Notes: generated by a model from the sequence alone, not told the origin. A stretch of 64,000 nt of DNA from CAVQND01 sp964653485 (GCA_964653485.1 CAZZFF010000011.1:13813-77812), one strand, 5' to 3'. Counted from the first letter of the stretch, positions 16,863-26,633 are shown. Program-made: numbers and translations.

Positions 16863-19800
16863 ATGAAAAAAGCGATAGAACTCACCCTGGCCTCCTCACT
16901 GGCTTGCATGCTGCTGGCGGGCGCCGCCTGCGCCGCGGTCCCGTGGCAGCATTCACTCTGCCTGGCCAACGGCGGCTATTGGCCTCAGCGAGTGCCGGTT
17001 ACGATCACAAACACGTCGGCCAACCCGGTTGCCGGCGAACCGCTCGGCCTCTCGCTGCCCGGTCTGGCCGGGGCGCGCCTGGAATCACTGCGCGTCTGCC
17101 GCACCGATGGGGCGGAACTGCTCTTCGACTTGCGCGATGCGCGCGGGCTTCCCAAACGGGCGGGCGCGTTGAACGCGGAAGACAGGTTGATCGTGCCGAT
17201 CGAGTGCCCCGCCCACACGGCGACAACCCTGTTTGTGTACGCAGGCAACCCCGAAGCCTGGGCCGTGCCCGATTTCCTGCCCGGCAAGCCCGCCGCTCCA
17301 GGCAACGCCGGCCTAAGCGCGTTCATTGGTGAGGTCGAGCGACTGCAACTCCGGCCTCCGCGCCCTCTCACGCCGAACCTCGGCCCGGATTGGCGGAACT
17401 CGGCCGAAGTGCTTGTGCGCCGGTTCGGCGAAGGGACGGGCTCGACGGCCCTCGTCCGTGTGAACTTGCGCAAGGCGCTGGCCTGTCTGCCCGACGTCCC
17501 CCAGGATGCCGCGTCGCGCGTTGTCTCCGCCGCCGGCGCCGAGTTGCCGTCATACCGCTTGGGGCGCGGCGCGGACCTGCTCTTCAGCGCGAGTCTGCTC
17601 CCAATGACGGAGGAACTCTTCCAGGTCGGTTTCCACCCGAGGCCACGGATCGAAGCCGCCGCGGCTCTCGAAGATTACGCGCGGCTCCTGGGCGGCGGCG
17701 CGAACATGGTCCCCAACGGCAGCTTCGAAAACGGCGCCGATGCGCCGGACCAGTGGCGGAAGCCGCCGGAGGGCGGCCCGCACCGGGTCACGGTCGGCCT
17801 CAGCGCCGACGCCCCGTTCGGAAAACGGTCACTGCAACTGACTGTCCTTGAGAATGCGAAGGCCGACTGGATCGGCTGGGACTCGCCCGAAATCCCCGTG
17901 AGGCCGGGGGCAACCTATCTCCTGAGCGGTTGGCTCAAGGGGTTGAAGCTGCAAGGCTGGGCCGCCATCCACGCCCATTTCCATGATGCCCGGGGCGCCT
18001 TGACCAGCAGCGGCGCCATGGGCAGCACTCAGCCCACCGCGAGCGGCGACTCGGGTTGGGTGAACTCGAGGGGCTTCTTCCAGGCTCCGCCCGACGCCGC
18101 CACCGTCCAGCTTCACCTCACGATGAACACCCAGGGCACCCTGCGCCACGATGGCATCGTCTTGTGCGAGGTGGTCGATGGCGAGGTCGGACGTCTCCAC
18201 TCCGCCGCCGACCAGGCCGCGAACACCGGTCTCCGGGCCTGGGAAATCAATCCGCTGGTGAAGGTCTTCCCCGATACTCCACCCCAGCCCCAGGCCCGCG
18301 CCATTTCTCTCGAGCTGGGCCGCAATGAATACCAGGCATTCGAGCTTGCCCTCCGCGGCGGCGTCCCCGCCGGGACTCACCTCGACATCTCGGTTGCTCC
18401 GCTGCAAAGCCGGGACGGGAGCCAATTGCCGCCGGTGAAGGTCGAGCGCGTCGGGTATGTCCCGGTGGATTACCCGAGCGCCTATTACTCCGCTGAAGTG
18501 CCCGACTGGTGCCGCAAAGTGCCCCACGGCTCCGCCGCTACCGACGGTTGGGCCAGCTGGTGGCCGGACCCCTTGGCGCCAGGCTCCAGCCTGGACCTCA
18601 GCCCCGACCGGACGCAGCCCGTCTGGTTCACCGTTCATGCCCCCAAGCTCGCCGCGCCGGGCCAATACCAGGCGCAAGTATCCTTCAAGGCCGGCGGCCG
18701 GCTCGCCTTCGGGATTCCTCTGACCGTCCAGGTCCTCCCGTTCACGCTGCCAGACCAGGGCCGGCTTCGGGCCATCTTCGATTTCCGGTTCGGTCCGGGC
18801 GGCGGCTTCGGCGGGGGCGCGGATTCGATGGAGGATTATCGCAAGTGGCTTCGTTTCATCGCCGAGCACCGGCTCGGCATCAACGGCGTCTATCCTCCCC
18901 CCAATTTCAGCTACCACGACGGCAAGGTGACCATGGACGCCGCCCAATTCGACGAAATGGCCCGGTTCTGCTTCGACGAGTTGGGCATGAATGTGGCCTA
19001 TACGCCCGAGTTCTTCTACATGTTCGGCTGGGCTTATCCCCCCAAGAAGCTGTTCAACCTGGACCCCTTCACACCCCAATGGACCGCCGCTCTCCAGCAG
19101 GCATACCGCCTCTTCACCGACCACATCCGCCAGAAAGGCTGGCACGACAAGTTCGTCTATTACGTTTCGGATGAGCCGCATTTCCAGCACGACTTTGTGG
19201 TGGAACAGATGAAAAAACTCTGCTCCCTCGTTCACGAAGTGGACCCGGCCATCCCCATCTACTCCAGCACCTGGCGCCACTGCCCCGCTTGGGACGAATC
19301 CCTCGACCTCTGGGGCATAGGCCAATACGGCTGTTTCCCCGTGGACGAGATGGAACGGCTCCAGCGAGCCGGCAAGCAGATGTGGTTCACCTGTGACGGC
19401 CAGATGGCCACCGATACCCCCTTCCTCGCCACCGAGCGACTGCTGCCCTACTACTGCTTCAAATACGGCGTGCGCGGCTTTGAATTCTGGGGCATGGCCT
19501 GGTGGACCTATAATCCCTGGCAGGTCGGCTGGCACCAGTTCATCCGCCAAAGTGACGAAGGCAAGAAATACTACTGGATTCGCTATCCCAACGGCGACGG
19601 CTTCCTCGCCTACCCCGGCAAGCCGGCGGGCATGGATGGCCCCGCCAGCACGATTCGCCTGGAACAAATCCGCCAGGGCCTCGAAGATTATGACGCCCTG
19701 GCTCTCTTGGCCGACCTGGCCGCGAAGGCCAAACAGGCCGGGAAACCGGCTCCCGCCGCCCAGCGCGCCCTGGCCATGGCCGCGGACCTCGTCGCCATTC

Positions 19801-19913
19801 CCAACCCCGGCGGGTTACGTTCCACTGAGATTCTGCCTGACCCGGACCGCGTTCCCGCCGTCCGCAAGGCCGTCAACGCAGCCCTGGCCCAGTTGACATC
19901 CCAGGGACCTTAG
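16863..19913 (+). CDS. Secreted DUF4091 glycoside-hydrolase-like protein
   Basis: The protein of 1016 residues opens with a clear signal peptide (LASSLACMLLAGAACA, cut near residue 25). The N-terminal 270 residues are beta-rich and unassigned. A carbohydrate-binding-like module follows at about 280-440 (NMVPNGSFENGADAPDQW is the usual entry of CBM4/9/22-type modules). The C-terminal half is the DUF4091 region: a TIM-barrel-like domain with KFVYYVSDEPHF, whose Asp-Glu pair is a good catalytic candidate, and ends with the conserved RQGLEDYDALALL. DUF4091 proteins are found in polysaccharide loci; substrate specificity is unknown. The stop lies 6 nt from the stop of the convergent GH3 gene. Confidence 0.85.
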   Translation: MKKAIELTLASSLACMLLAGAACAAVPWQHSLCLANGGYWPQRVPVTITNTSANPVAGEPLGLSLPGLAGARLESLRVCRTDGAELLFDLRDARGLPKRAGALNAEDRLIVPIECPAHTATTLFVYAGNPEAWAVPDFLPGKPAAPGNAGLSAFIGEVERLQLRPPRPLTPNLGPDWRNSAEVLVRRFGEGTGSTALVRVNLRKALACLPDVPQDAASRVVSAAGAELPSYRLGRGADLLFSASLLPMTEELFQVGFHPRPRIEAAAALEDYARLLGGGANMVPNGSFENGADAPDQWRKPPEGGPHRVTVGLSADAPFGKRSLQLTVLENAKADWIGWDSPEIPVRPGATYLLSGWLKGLKLQGWAAIHAHFHDARGALTSSGAMGSTQPTASGDSGWVNSRGFFQAPPDAATVQLHLTMNTQGTLRHDGIVLCEVVDGEVGRLHSAADQAANTGLRAWEINPLVKVFPDTPPQPQARAISLELGRNEYQAFELALRGGVPAGTHLDISVAPLQSRDGSQLPPVKVERVGYVPVDYPSAYYSAEVPDWCRKVPHGSAATDGWASWWPDPLAPGSSLDLSPDRTQPVWFTVHAPKLAAPGQYQAQVSFKAGGRLAFGIPLTVQVLPFTLPDQGRLRAIFDFRFGPGGGFGGGADSMEDYRKWLRFIAEHRLGINGVYPPPNFSYHDGKVTMDAAQFDEMARFCFDELGMNVAYTPEFFYMFGWAYPPKKLFNLDPFTPQWTAALQQAYRLFTDHIRQKGWHDKFVYYVSDEPHFQHDFVVEQMKKLCSLVHEVDPAIPIYSSTWRHCPAWDESLDLWGIGQYGCFPVDEMERLQRAGKQMWFTCDGQMATDTPFLATERLLPYYCFKYGVRGFEFWGMAWWTYNPWQVGWHQFIRQSDEGKKYYWIRYPNGDGFLAYPGKPAGMDGPASTIRLEQIRQGLEDYDALALLADLAAKAKQAGKPAPAAQRALAMAADLVAIPNPGGLRSTEILPDPDRVPAVRKAVNAALAQLTSQGP

Positions 19914-19918
19914 TACGC

Positions 19919-21793
19919 TTAGTACGTCAGCCCAAAGCCGAATTTGAACAACGGATCATAATTTGCGTCCCCCGCATGCGCGGGAAGTTGTTCCACCGAG
20001 CGCGGCCAGCCAAAGGACAGCTTGCCTGTGGGTTTGCAGTCGCCGAACAGGACATCGGCCACTCCTTCCCCCTCCGAGCCGGGAAGCCACGCGGCTACCA
20101 GCGCATCCGCCTGGCTCAGGACCTCCCCCAACATCACCGGCCGGCCGCTGAGCACAATCACCACGACCGGCATTCCGGCCTTCTTCAGGTTGGCCACGGC
20201 TTGGAAATTCTCCGGCGCCAGGGTCAGCCGCGCATCGTCGCCGCTGAACTCGGCGTAGGGCTTCTCGCCGATGACGACGACCCCCACGTCCGCCCCCTCG
20301 GCTCCGGTGCCGTCGGCGGAGAATGTGACCTTCGTGTTCGGGGAGACGGCCCTCTTGATTCCGTCAAGAATGGTCGTGCCTCCGGGAACATGGTTGCCGA
20401 GGGAACCTTGCCAATCGATGGTCCATCCGCCGCACTGCATCCCCAGGTCGTTGGCCCCGGAGCCGGCCACGTGGACGCGCGCGGCCGTCTTGGACAGAGG
20501 CAGGGTCTTATGATCGTTCTTGAGCAGCACCAGCGACTCCCGGACCGCCTGCCGCGCGACCGCGCGATGTGCCGCCGAGCCGAAGGTCTGGTGCAGGCTT
20601 CGGTCCGCCAGCGGAGACCGGCTCTTGTCCATGAGGCCGGCGGCGAACTTGACTCGCAGGATGCGGGTCACCGCATCATCAACGCGGGACATCGGCACCC
20701 TGCCCTCCGCCACCAATTCCTTGAGCTGGCCGCAGAACTGGGCGTAATGGTCGGTCAGCATGACCATATCGATGCCGGCGTTGACCGAGAGCTCGATGTC
20801 CTTCTTGTAATCCGGGCTGAGTTGGTCGATAGCGTTATAGTCGGAAATGAGGAATCCCTCGAAGCCGAGTTCCTGCTTGAGGATGTCCGTGAGCAAGTGC
20901 TTTTGGCCGGTGCATTTAGCCCCGTTCCAACTGCTATAAGACGGCATGATGGTGGCAACCCCCTCCTTGAGAGCGGCGATGTAGCCGGGCAAGTGGATGC
21001 GCCTCAGCGTCGCTTCGTCGCAGCGCGTGTCGCCCTGGTCCCACCCCTTGCCGTCCAGCCCCTTGCCGGTGCCGGCGGCCGTGCCGCCGTCCCCGATGAA
21101 ATGCTTGGCGCAGGCCACCACCGAGAGCGGATCGGCCAGGCGGTGCCCCTGGAATCCGCGCACCGCCGCCCAGCCCAATAGCTTCACCACGTCGGGATTC
21201 TCGGAATAACCCTCGTAGGTCCGGCCCCAGCGTTCGTCCTGCGGCACCGTGACGCACGGCGCGAACACCCAATTGATGCCGGTCGCTCGAACCTCCTCCG
21301 CGGTCACGCGTTCTATCTTCAGCACGAGCCTCGCATCCCGCGCGCAGCCCAGGCCGATGTCGTGCGGAAACACGACGGCGCCGGGAATGTTGTTGTGCCC
21401 GTGTACCGCGTCGACGCCATAGAGCAGCGGAATGGCCAGCCGCGTCTTGAGCGCGTGCTTCTGGTAGCCGTCCACCATGTCGGTCCAGCCCTGGAGCGTG
21501 TAGTCGGCCTTGTTCTTCGGTCCCGAACCTCCCCCGCTCAGGAGCGAACCCAGAAAATACTTCTCGATGTCGGCGGGGTCTTTCAGAAACGCCTGGTCCG
21601 GTTGGCACATCTGCCCCACCTTCTCGTCGATCGTCATCTGCAAGAGCATCGCTTTGATTTGCCCGTCGAAAACCGTCAAGGCTCGCTCACTATTGGCCGC
21701 GCAGGCCCGGCTGCCGATGGTCACGACCGCGCACGCGGCAAGCAGAGACATCAAAGCGAAAGCTCGAAATGCAAAAACGGGAGATAATTTCAT
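19919..21793 (-). CDS. Glycoside hydrolase family 3 beta-glucosidase-type enzyme
   Basis: About 624 residues with an N-terminal export signal (VFAFRAFALMSLLAACAVVTI). The GH3 N-domain has LYGVDAVHGHNN, the KHF substrate-binding triad (CAKHFIGDGGT) and the nucleophile Asp in GFLISDYNAID (Asp322 counted from the upstream ATG). The C-domain has RESLVLLKND and VAGSGANDLGMQCGGWT. This is the periplasmic beta-glucosidase/exo-1,4-beta-glucosidase architecture. I prefer the ATG at 21793: a good promoter has its -10 box at 21818-21823, which would leave only about 5 nt of leader for the ATG at 21805. The enzyme would release terminal sugars from beta-linked oligosaccharides. Confidence 0.93.
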   Translation of the reverse strand: MKLSPVFAFRAFALMSLLAACAVVTIGSRACAANSERALTVFDGQIKAMLLQMTIDEKVGQMCQPDQAFLKDPADIEKYFLGSLLSGGGSGPKNKADYTLQGWTDMVDGYQKHALKTRLAIPLLYGVDAVHGHNNIPGAVVFPHDIGLGCARDARLVLKIERVTAEEVRATGINWVFAPCVTVPQDERWGRTYEGYSENPDVVKLLGWAAVRGFQGHRLADPLSVVACAKHFIGDGGTAAGTGKGLDGKGWDQGDTRCDEATLRRIHLPGYIAALKEGVATIMPSYSSWNGAKCTGQKHLLTDILKQELGFEGFLISDYNAIDQLSPDYKKDIELSVNAGIDMVMLTDHYAQFCGQLKELVAEGRVPMSRVDDAVTRILRVKFAAGLMDKSRSPLADRSLHQTFGSAAHRAVARQAVRESLVLLKNDHKTLPLSKTAARVHVAGSGANDLGMQCGGWTIDWQGSLGNHVPGGTTILDGIKRAVSPNTKVTFSADGTGAEGADVGVVVIGEKPYAEFSGDDARLTLAPENFQAVANLKKAGMPVVVIVLSGRPVMLGEVLSQADALVAAWLPGSEGEGVADVLFGDCKPTGKLSFGWPRSVEQLPAHAGDANYDPLFKFGFGLTY

Positions 21794-21817
21794 GCGGTTG
21801 ATCATTGATCGATGCCG

Positions 21818-21845
21818 ATCCTATTTGAGATCGCCTCGCCGTCAA
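21818..21845 (-). promoter_or_regulatory. Sigma70-type promoter for the GH3 gene
   Basis: Read on the minus strand, TTGACG (21840-21845) and TAGGAT (21818-21823) are separated by exactly 16 bp. They match the -35 TTGACA in five of six and the -10 TATAAT in four of six positions. The start of transcription would fall near 21810, just upstream of the GH3 start codon. Confidence 0.5.
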
Positions 21846-21928
21846 GACCCCAGTTGCCGCCCAAATCGGAGAGGGTGCAATTGGATGTTGTCGCCCGCAG
21901 GCCGGATCGGTGAGAATGCCGGAAACCT

Positions 21929-23413
21929 ATGCGATTCATTGTTGAGAGCTGCTTCCCGGCGATTGCTCTTGGGCAGCCTACGTTCAAACCGCGGCGTCTG
22001 TCTTTTGAAGCGCGCTGCAAGGCCTGGCGTGCGGGAATTGCTTGCTGCGTATTGCTGCTGGGCTTGCAGAGCGGGCGGTCCGAGGGCGCGCGCCGGCTGC
22101 TCGAATACGCCCCAGGCCCAGCGGACAATCCACTCAAGGGGCTGGTCCCGTACGCCAACGCCGGGGCGTCCAGCTTTCCCCACAGCATGGAGTTCTCCTA
22201 TTTCCCACTCTCGGCCCTTGTCACCGGCTATGATCTGTACGATTGGAGCCCGCTGGAGAAACTCCTCAACGAGGCCGCCGCGCGCGGCCACCAGGCGGTC
22301 TTCCGCGTCTTCCTCGAGTGGCCTGGCCGGCAAGGCGCGGTACCCCCGTTCCTCGTCAAGGACGGTTTGAAAGTCTATAAGTTCAAAGACGAGAGCGTCC
22401 AGCCGGCGATGGACAACCAGACACCGGACTACACCGACCCGAAGCTGCGCGCGGTCTTGCTGCGGTTCATCGTCGCCCTGGGCCGGAAGTACGATGGCGA
22501 CCCTCGCATCGGATTCATCACCGCCGGCCTGCTCGGCGGGTGGGGAGAATGGCACGGCATGGCGCCGAGATGGGACCTGTTTGCCGGCAAGGACCTGCAG
22601 CTCGCCGTCATGGATGCCTACGAAGCGGCCTTCGCGACCACGCGCATCCTCGTGCGCTATCCCACCGGGGGCGAAGGCTTTCAGCAACTCGCCCCAAACG
22701 TGAAGCGGAGGTTCGGCTACCATGATGATTCGTTCGCCTGGGGCACCCTGGACACCGGCAAGCCGGGCGATTCCTGGTTCTTCATGACCGCGCAGAAAAT
22801 CGCCGGGTCCGAGGCCCTCGACAAGTGGAAGACCCAACCCATCGGCGGCGAAATCCGTCCCGAGGCCTGGGGCATCGTCTTCGACCCCAATCCGCCTCTC
22901 AAGGAAATCCAGAGCTTCCACGAATGCGTCGAAGCCACCCACGTGACATGGCTGATGGATACCGGGATGTTCCGCGAGAAGCCGGACGCCGCTCGAATCC
23001 AGCGAGCCGAGGAAGAGGTCCGGCGCATGGGCTATGACTTCCACGTTTCCGCCGTCACCGTCGCCCCCGCCAACGGCGGCAGCTTGCCGCTGAAGGTGGA
23101 GATCGTCAACCGTGGCGTCGCGCCGTTCTATTACGACTGGCCTGTGGAATTCGGGCTGGTCGGAGCCGACGGCCGGCTAACGAAGACGTCCGCAGGTTCG
23201 GGAAAACTCACCGGCTTGCTGCCGGGCGGCGATCCCAGAATCTGGGACGAGGCGCTCGACGTGGATGGGGTTGCCCCCGGCAAGTATAAGCTCGTGATGC
23301 GAGTGCCCAACAAGCTCCCGGCCGGCCATCCCCTCCGCTTTGCCAACAAGACCCAGGATGCCGATGTACAGGGCTGGCTGACACTGCGCGAGATCCTTCT
23401 CAACAAGCCCTGA
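21929..23413 (+). CDS. Secreted DUF4832 protein
   Basis: A protein of 494 residues transcribed divergently from GH3. An unusually long N-region leads into a signal helix at about 31-46 (AGIACCVLLLGLQSGR). The mature part starts like DUF4832 proteins (NPLKGLVPY) and continues as a TIM-barrel-like fold with GFITAGLLGGWGEWHG, a segment whose E in GEWH is a likely active-site acid. The C-terminal 120 residues are a beta-sandwich of the DUF4832 type (VEIVNRGVAPFYYDWPVEF, then KYKLVMRVPN). Such proteins are found with glycosidases, but no reaction is established. The 123-nt gap to the GH3 gene should hold both promoters. Confidence 0.85.
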   Translation: MRFIVESCFPAIALGQPTFKPRRLSFEARCKAWRAGIACCVLLLGLQSGRSEGARRLLEYAPGPADNPLKGLVPYANAGASSFPHSMEFSYFPLSALVTGYDLYDWSPLEKLLNEAAARGHQAVFRVFLEWPGRQGAVPPFLVKDGLKVYKFKDESVQPAMDNQTPDYTDPKLRAVLLRFIVALGRKYDGDPRIGFITAGLLGGWGEWHGMAPRWDLFAGKDLQLAVMDAYEAAFATTRILVRYPTGGEGFQQLAPNVKRRFGYHDDSFAWGTLDTGKPGDSWFFMTAQKIAGSEALDKWKTQPIGGEIRPEAWGIVFDPNPPLKEIQSFHECVEATHVTWLMDTGMFREKPDAARIQRAEEEVRRMGYDFHVSAVTVAPANGGSLPLKVEIVNRGVAPFYYDWPVEFGLVGADGRLTKTSAGSGKLTGLLPGGDPRIWDEALDVDGVAPGKYKLVMRVPNKLPAGHPLRFANKTQDADVQGWLTLREILLNKP

Positions 23414-23578
23414 TCAACCTCTTCACTAATGCCCCTTCTTCGCTCTGGATGAGGAAGATTTGAGTGGTCCACACGTCCGGCCACAAGGCCGGCATCAATG
23501 AACGGGCCGCCGATCGCCTAACAGCAGTGGACGGCGAGCACGTTATCAGTTCACCGGGAGATTTCGGAGTGGAACATT

Positions 23579-24739
23579 CTATGGCAGTGGGACTGCTGCA
23601 AATCTCCTCTTGAGCCGGAGCAGAGGACGTTCCAAGCCGTAGTAGGAGGCCAGGACAAGCACCAGGGTCAGGCTCAGTTCCACGGTTAACTCCTTCCAAT
23701 AAGGCAAATGCCGCGACCCCGTTTCGAGAAAAATGGGCAGGTGCCATAAATAGAGGCTGTAGGAGATTTTGCCAGTCCACACGAGGCACCGGTTCGAAAC
23801 GAGCCGGTTCAAAAGAGAGGCTGGTGAAACGAGCACACCCAGCACAGTGAGCATCCCCAGCAACGCTATCAGCGGGTAGCCGAGGCATGCATAGAGGCCG
23901 TAGTCCCAAGGGGCGCAGACCCCGAGCCAAAACAGGCCCGCCAGCGAAGCCGCAGCGCACCACCCCAGCACAAGGTCCGTCCCGGGACTGCGCCGCAGCA
24001 AGCCCGATTCGAGGGCGACGGCCAACGCACAACCCAGGAGCAGCGAATCCGCCTGCGTATCTGTGCCAAAGCTCAAGCGGTAGGCATCCTCATACCGGAC
24101 AAACTGAAGGCACCGGTTCACTATCGCCGCGCACCACGCCAGGAGCAGCCAGTTCAAGAGCGAGGCGCGCGGAACGCCCCGCCGCAAGGCCCAAAGCAGG
24201 AGCAGCGGCCAAACCAGGTAGAATTGCTCCTCGATCGAGAGCGACCATGTGTGCCCGAGGAAATAGGGCCGGTCCGGTCCAAACGCGGAGACCCAATTCG
24301 AGACGTAGAGCAGGGCTATGCCCGCCTCCCGGACAGCCGATTTTACCGCTTCGGGGGGGCCGGTCAGCCAGCAGAACACCACGAACGCAAGCAGCATCAG
24401 GACCAGGGCCGGAATGAGCCTCAGGATTCGACGCAGGTAGAACCTCCCCACGCGGATTGCTTGAAACCGATCCCATTCCTCGACCAGCAAACTGGTGATC
24501 AGGAATCCGCTCAATGCGAAGAACATCTGGACCCCGACGTAACCCATTTGTGCGGATGCCAGCCGCGTATGGCATGCCACCACGGCAAGGATGGCGATTC
24601 CACGCAGCCCGTCCAGCCCCCGGCAATAGCCCAGCCGAAAACTGCCATCCGCTCCGCTTGCGACGACTGAAGCAGCCTCCACCGGCGCCGGGTTTCTGCC
24701 CCCGGGGCCTTCATCCGTTCGCGACGATTCCCGATGCAC
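23579..24739 (-). CDS. Membrane acyltransferase family 3 (OafA/YrhL-like)
   Basis: A 386-residue protein with about ten hydrophobic helices. It starts at a GTG at 24739. The family signature is clear: GLDGLRGIAILAVVACHT, then MFFALSGFLITSLL, FYLRRILRLIPALVL, HTWSLSIEEQFYLVWPLLLL and, near the end, ISYSLYLWHLPIF. These enzymes move acyl groups, usually acetyl, onto sugars or lipids of the cell surface at the inner membrane. There is no attached SGNH domain, and no surface-glycan operon adjoins it, so the substrate is open. A roughly 640-nt gap separates it from the next gene on the right. Confidence 0.93.
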   Translation of the reverse strand: MHRESSRTDEGPGGRNPAPVEAASVVASGADGSFRLGYCRGLDGLRGIAILAVVACHTRLASAQMGYVGVQMFFALSGFLITSLLVEEWDRFQAIRVGRFYLRRILRLIPALVLMLLAFVVFCWLTGPPEAVKSAVREAGIALLYVSNWVSAFGPDRPYFLGHTWSLSIEEQFYLVWPLLLLWALRRGVPRASLLNWLLLAWCAAIVNRCLQFVRYEDAYRLSFGTDTQADSLLLGCALAVALESGLLRRSPGTDLVLGWCAAASLAGLFWLGVCAPWDYGLYACLGYPLIALLGMLTVLGVLVSPASLLNRLVSNRCLVWTGKISYSLYLWHLPIFLETGSRHLPYWKELTVELSLTLVLVLASYYGLERPLLRLKRRFAAVPLP

Positions 24740-25381
24740 TCTCTAATCCTATCAGAACCAAGGCGCCTCAAATCTCACGCCAATCGAGCGAAGATAGAGA
24801 ACCGCGGAATACAGGAAAGCCTTTTGTTTTCCGCGTATTCCCCAGGCTGCGCCGGAGGCTTCGCCGAGGCGAGCGCGTATTCCGCCGTTGCAGTTTCATG
24901 CGCCGACGGTAGCTCTGAACAAAGTGACAGGCTAGCGTTAAGTTGCAACTGACCCAAACCCAAGAGCGGAAGACCAGGGCAGCCACACTATTGCTCGCGT
25001 CCGATTCTGATGGGGCCTCCGAGCTCCCCGGTCCAAGCTGACTAAGACATCCGGGCATCTCCATTCGTGTGCGTTGAGGGATCTAAAGGCATTGCAACGC
25101 GCACGACCACCGCCCCCACACCATGCACCCTGCAACGTGGACAAGCGGGACGCTTTGCCCTCTGGAAACAGGTCGGCTCGTCAGTTTCAAGCGCTTGGCA
25201 GACAGTATTGGCAAAGGGCGGTTGTTGCCGGGGAGGCAGTTGCGGGTTGTTCGGTTACGAGGATCGGGACGTGGATTCTCCGCGCCAAGACACGCTGATG
25301 TGGCCGTGGCACGGGTTACGCTTAAGAGGAAATCGAAAAGTGATGGCGAACACCTTGCCATCAAAAAACGAAAGACACATT
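24740..25381. other. Intergenic region, 642 nt, no gene found
   Basis: I see no convincing coding sequence here; the open frames have no recognisable protein pattern. The only structure noted is the hairpin-forming repeat at 24806-24841 and its flanking copies of GCGGAATAC-like and GCGTATTC-like words. The base composition is visibly less GC-rich than the neighbouring genes. Confidence 0.6.
24806..24841. repeat. Palindromic intergenic repeat with GGAATAC/GTATTCC arms
   Basis: The arms GGAATAC (24806-24812) and GTATTCC (24835-24841) are perfect complements, and inside them GGAAA pairs with TTTCC, so a 12-bp interrupted hairpin can form. A third, weaker copy (GCGTATTCCGCC) lies at about 24878. 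The word pattern resembles dispersed intergenic repeats of this phylum, but only this copy is in the window. Confidence 0.4.
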
Positions 25382-25498
25382 ATGCATTTCTTAACCTCAC
25401 CCGCTCTTACGCCGATTCTTGCCAGTGCCCTATACATTGGCGGCGGCGGCCTTGGCCTCGTTCTCTTGATCGTGGTTTTGGTTATACTGTTTCGTTAG
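25382..25498 (+). CDS. Small DUF3309-like membrane protein
   Basis: A 38-residue protein with a single hydrophobic helix. Its C-terminal half, GGGLGLVLLIVVLVILFR, matches the invariant part of DUF3309 peptides, which are usually about 50 residues. The frame can be extended upstream, but the conserved family only supports this short form. DUF3309 proteins are tiny inner-membrane proteins of unknown role, often near CsbD and other stress genes, as here: the CsbD gene begins 90 nt downstream. Confidence 0.65.
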   Translation: MHFLTSPALTPILASALYIGGGGLGLVLLIVVLVILFR

Positions 25499-25587
25499 AT
25501 CAACGGCTGTAGTCTCCCGTGGGTTGCTGGAACACTCTCGCGGCCACGGTTGGCGGAGCATTAACAACACAACCAAAACGAAGCATT

Positions 25588-25815
25588 ATGACAACACTCG
25601 AAGTCAAGGGCGATTGGAACATCACCAAAGGCAAGTTGAAACAGAAGTGGGCCGAGCTCACGGACGACGACCTTCAGTACCTCGAAGGCAAACACGAAGA
25701 ACTGTATGGCCGGATTCAGAAGCGCACAGGAGAAACTCGTGAGGCGGTCGAAAAGGCCATCCACGAACTTTCGTCCTCCTGCTGCAAACAGGCGGCCAGC
25801 GCGCATGACCTCTAA
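25588..25815 (+). CDS. CsbD-family stress protein
   Basis: A hydrophilic protein of 75 residues with the CsbD pattern VKGDWNITKGKLKQKWAELTD, then DDLQYLEGKHEELYGRIQ and a helical tail. CsbD proteins are induced by general stress in many bacteria and have no known enzyme activity. The ATG at 25588 is chosen because the family begins here; the longer frame from 25519 adds unrelated residues. The tail carries two adjacent cysteines (SSCCKQ), which is not typical. The lipoprotein gene follows after 3 nt. Confidence 0.9.
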   Translation: MTTLEVKGDWNITKGKLKQKWAELTDDDLQYLEGKHEELYGRIQKRTGETREAVEKAIHELSSSCCKQAASAHDL

Positions 25816-25818
25816 TTC

Positions 25819-26421
25819 ATGCTCATGAGGATCCTCCTCGCACCGCTTGCGGCGATCTTATCAATTGCTTGCCTTTTAACCGGCTGTGAACCGCCAAAGG
25901 CCAAGGCTCCCTCCGGGAGTAGTGCCGGGCAGTCGACGCGAAACAACAGTTACAGTTTGCTCCACCAACTCCTGGTCGAGCAAGCGGATGTCAGCCTGCT
26001 GCGGTTCATCAAGCGCGAGCACGCCGATGTCAAGAGCCTAATCAAGCTGATTGCCGCCGATTCCGCGACTGGGGCCAAACTTTTGGAGGAATGCGCCAAG
26101 CACGATCCCTCGATCAGTTTGGACGACATCCGGCTTCCATCAGCGGAGGTAGCCACACGCGAAGCAATTGCTTCCAGCAAGAAGAAGGACTTATTGGGTC
26201 AAAGCGGCGACGAGTTTGAGTTGACTCTGCTTTTGACCCAGACCGAGGCGCTGAGTTATGCCTGGCACCTCGCAAAAGTCGCGAGCGAAAGCGACACTCA
26301 ACCTGATCGTGCCCGCGCGCTGGAAGGCATAAGCAAGAATATGGAGAACCGTTACCACGAAGTGTTCGTGCTGTTGCTTTCGAAAACAAAAGAATCCGGG
26401 AGGGACCGGAGCGAGAAATGA
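25819..26421 (+). CDS. Putative lipoprotein with DUF4142-like helical domain
   Basis: A protein of 200 residues that starts 3 nt after csbD-like gene. It has a lipoprotein signal (LLAPLAAILSIACLLTGC), with C23 as the likely lipidated Cys. The mature part is almost entirely helical, with HQLLVEQADVSLLRFIKREHADV and a long middle helix. It resembles DUF4142/ferritin-like bundle proteins, which often occur in stress-gene clusters, but the similarity is not strong enough to be certain. The context suggests an envelope-stress role. Confidence 0.6.
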   Translation: MLMRILLAPLAAILSIACLLTGCEPPKAKAPSGSSAGQSTRNNSYSLLHQLLVEQADVSLLRFIKREHADVKSLIKLIAADSATGAKLLEECAKHDPSISLDDIRLPSAEVATREAIASSKKKDLLGQSGDEFELTLLLTQTEALSYAWHLAKVASESDTQPDRARALEGISKNMENRYHEVFVLLLSKTKESGRDRSEK

Positions 26422-26633
26422 GTGCGGCCCATCGATTGCCTGCTGGACGCTGAGGATCACCTCGAAGACCCTGGCGCGCACCGGCCTGTTGCGCGGAGTT
26501 CTCCTGGGATACCATTTCTGGACAGCTCCTTCGTGGAGGCAAATCGAGCCAGACCGTTAATGGACCAAAGTGGAGCAAATCATCGAAAAGACTGCCCGTG
26601 CCCGCGCCGAGCCGGAGGCGATCGAGCCTGGAG

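Noticed and set aside
19901..19930. Direct repeat CTTAGTACG between the convergent DUF4091 and GH3 genes
   Set aside because: Only nine bases in two adjacent copies; too short for an attachment site or a mobile-element duplication.
24768..25064. Arg-rich frame in the 642-nt gap
   Set aside because: It reads through the palindromic intergenic repeat and has no protein-like pattern.
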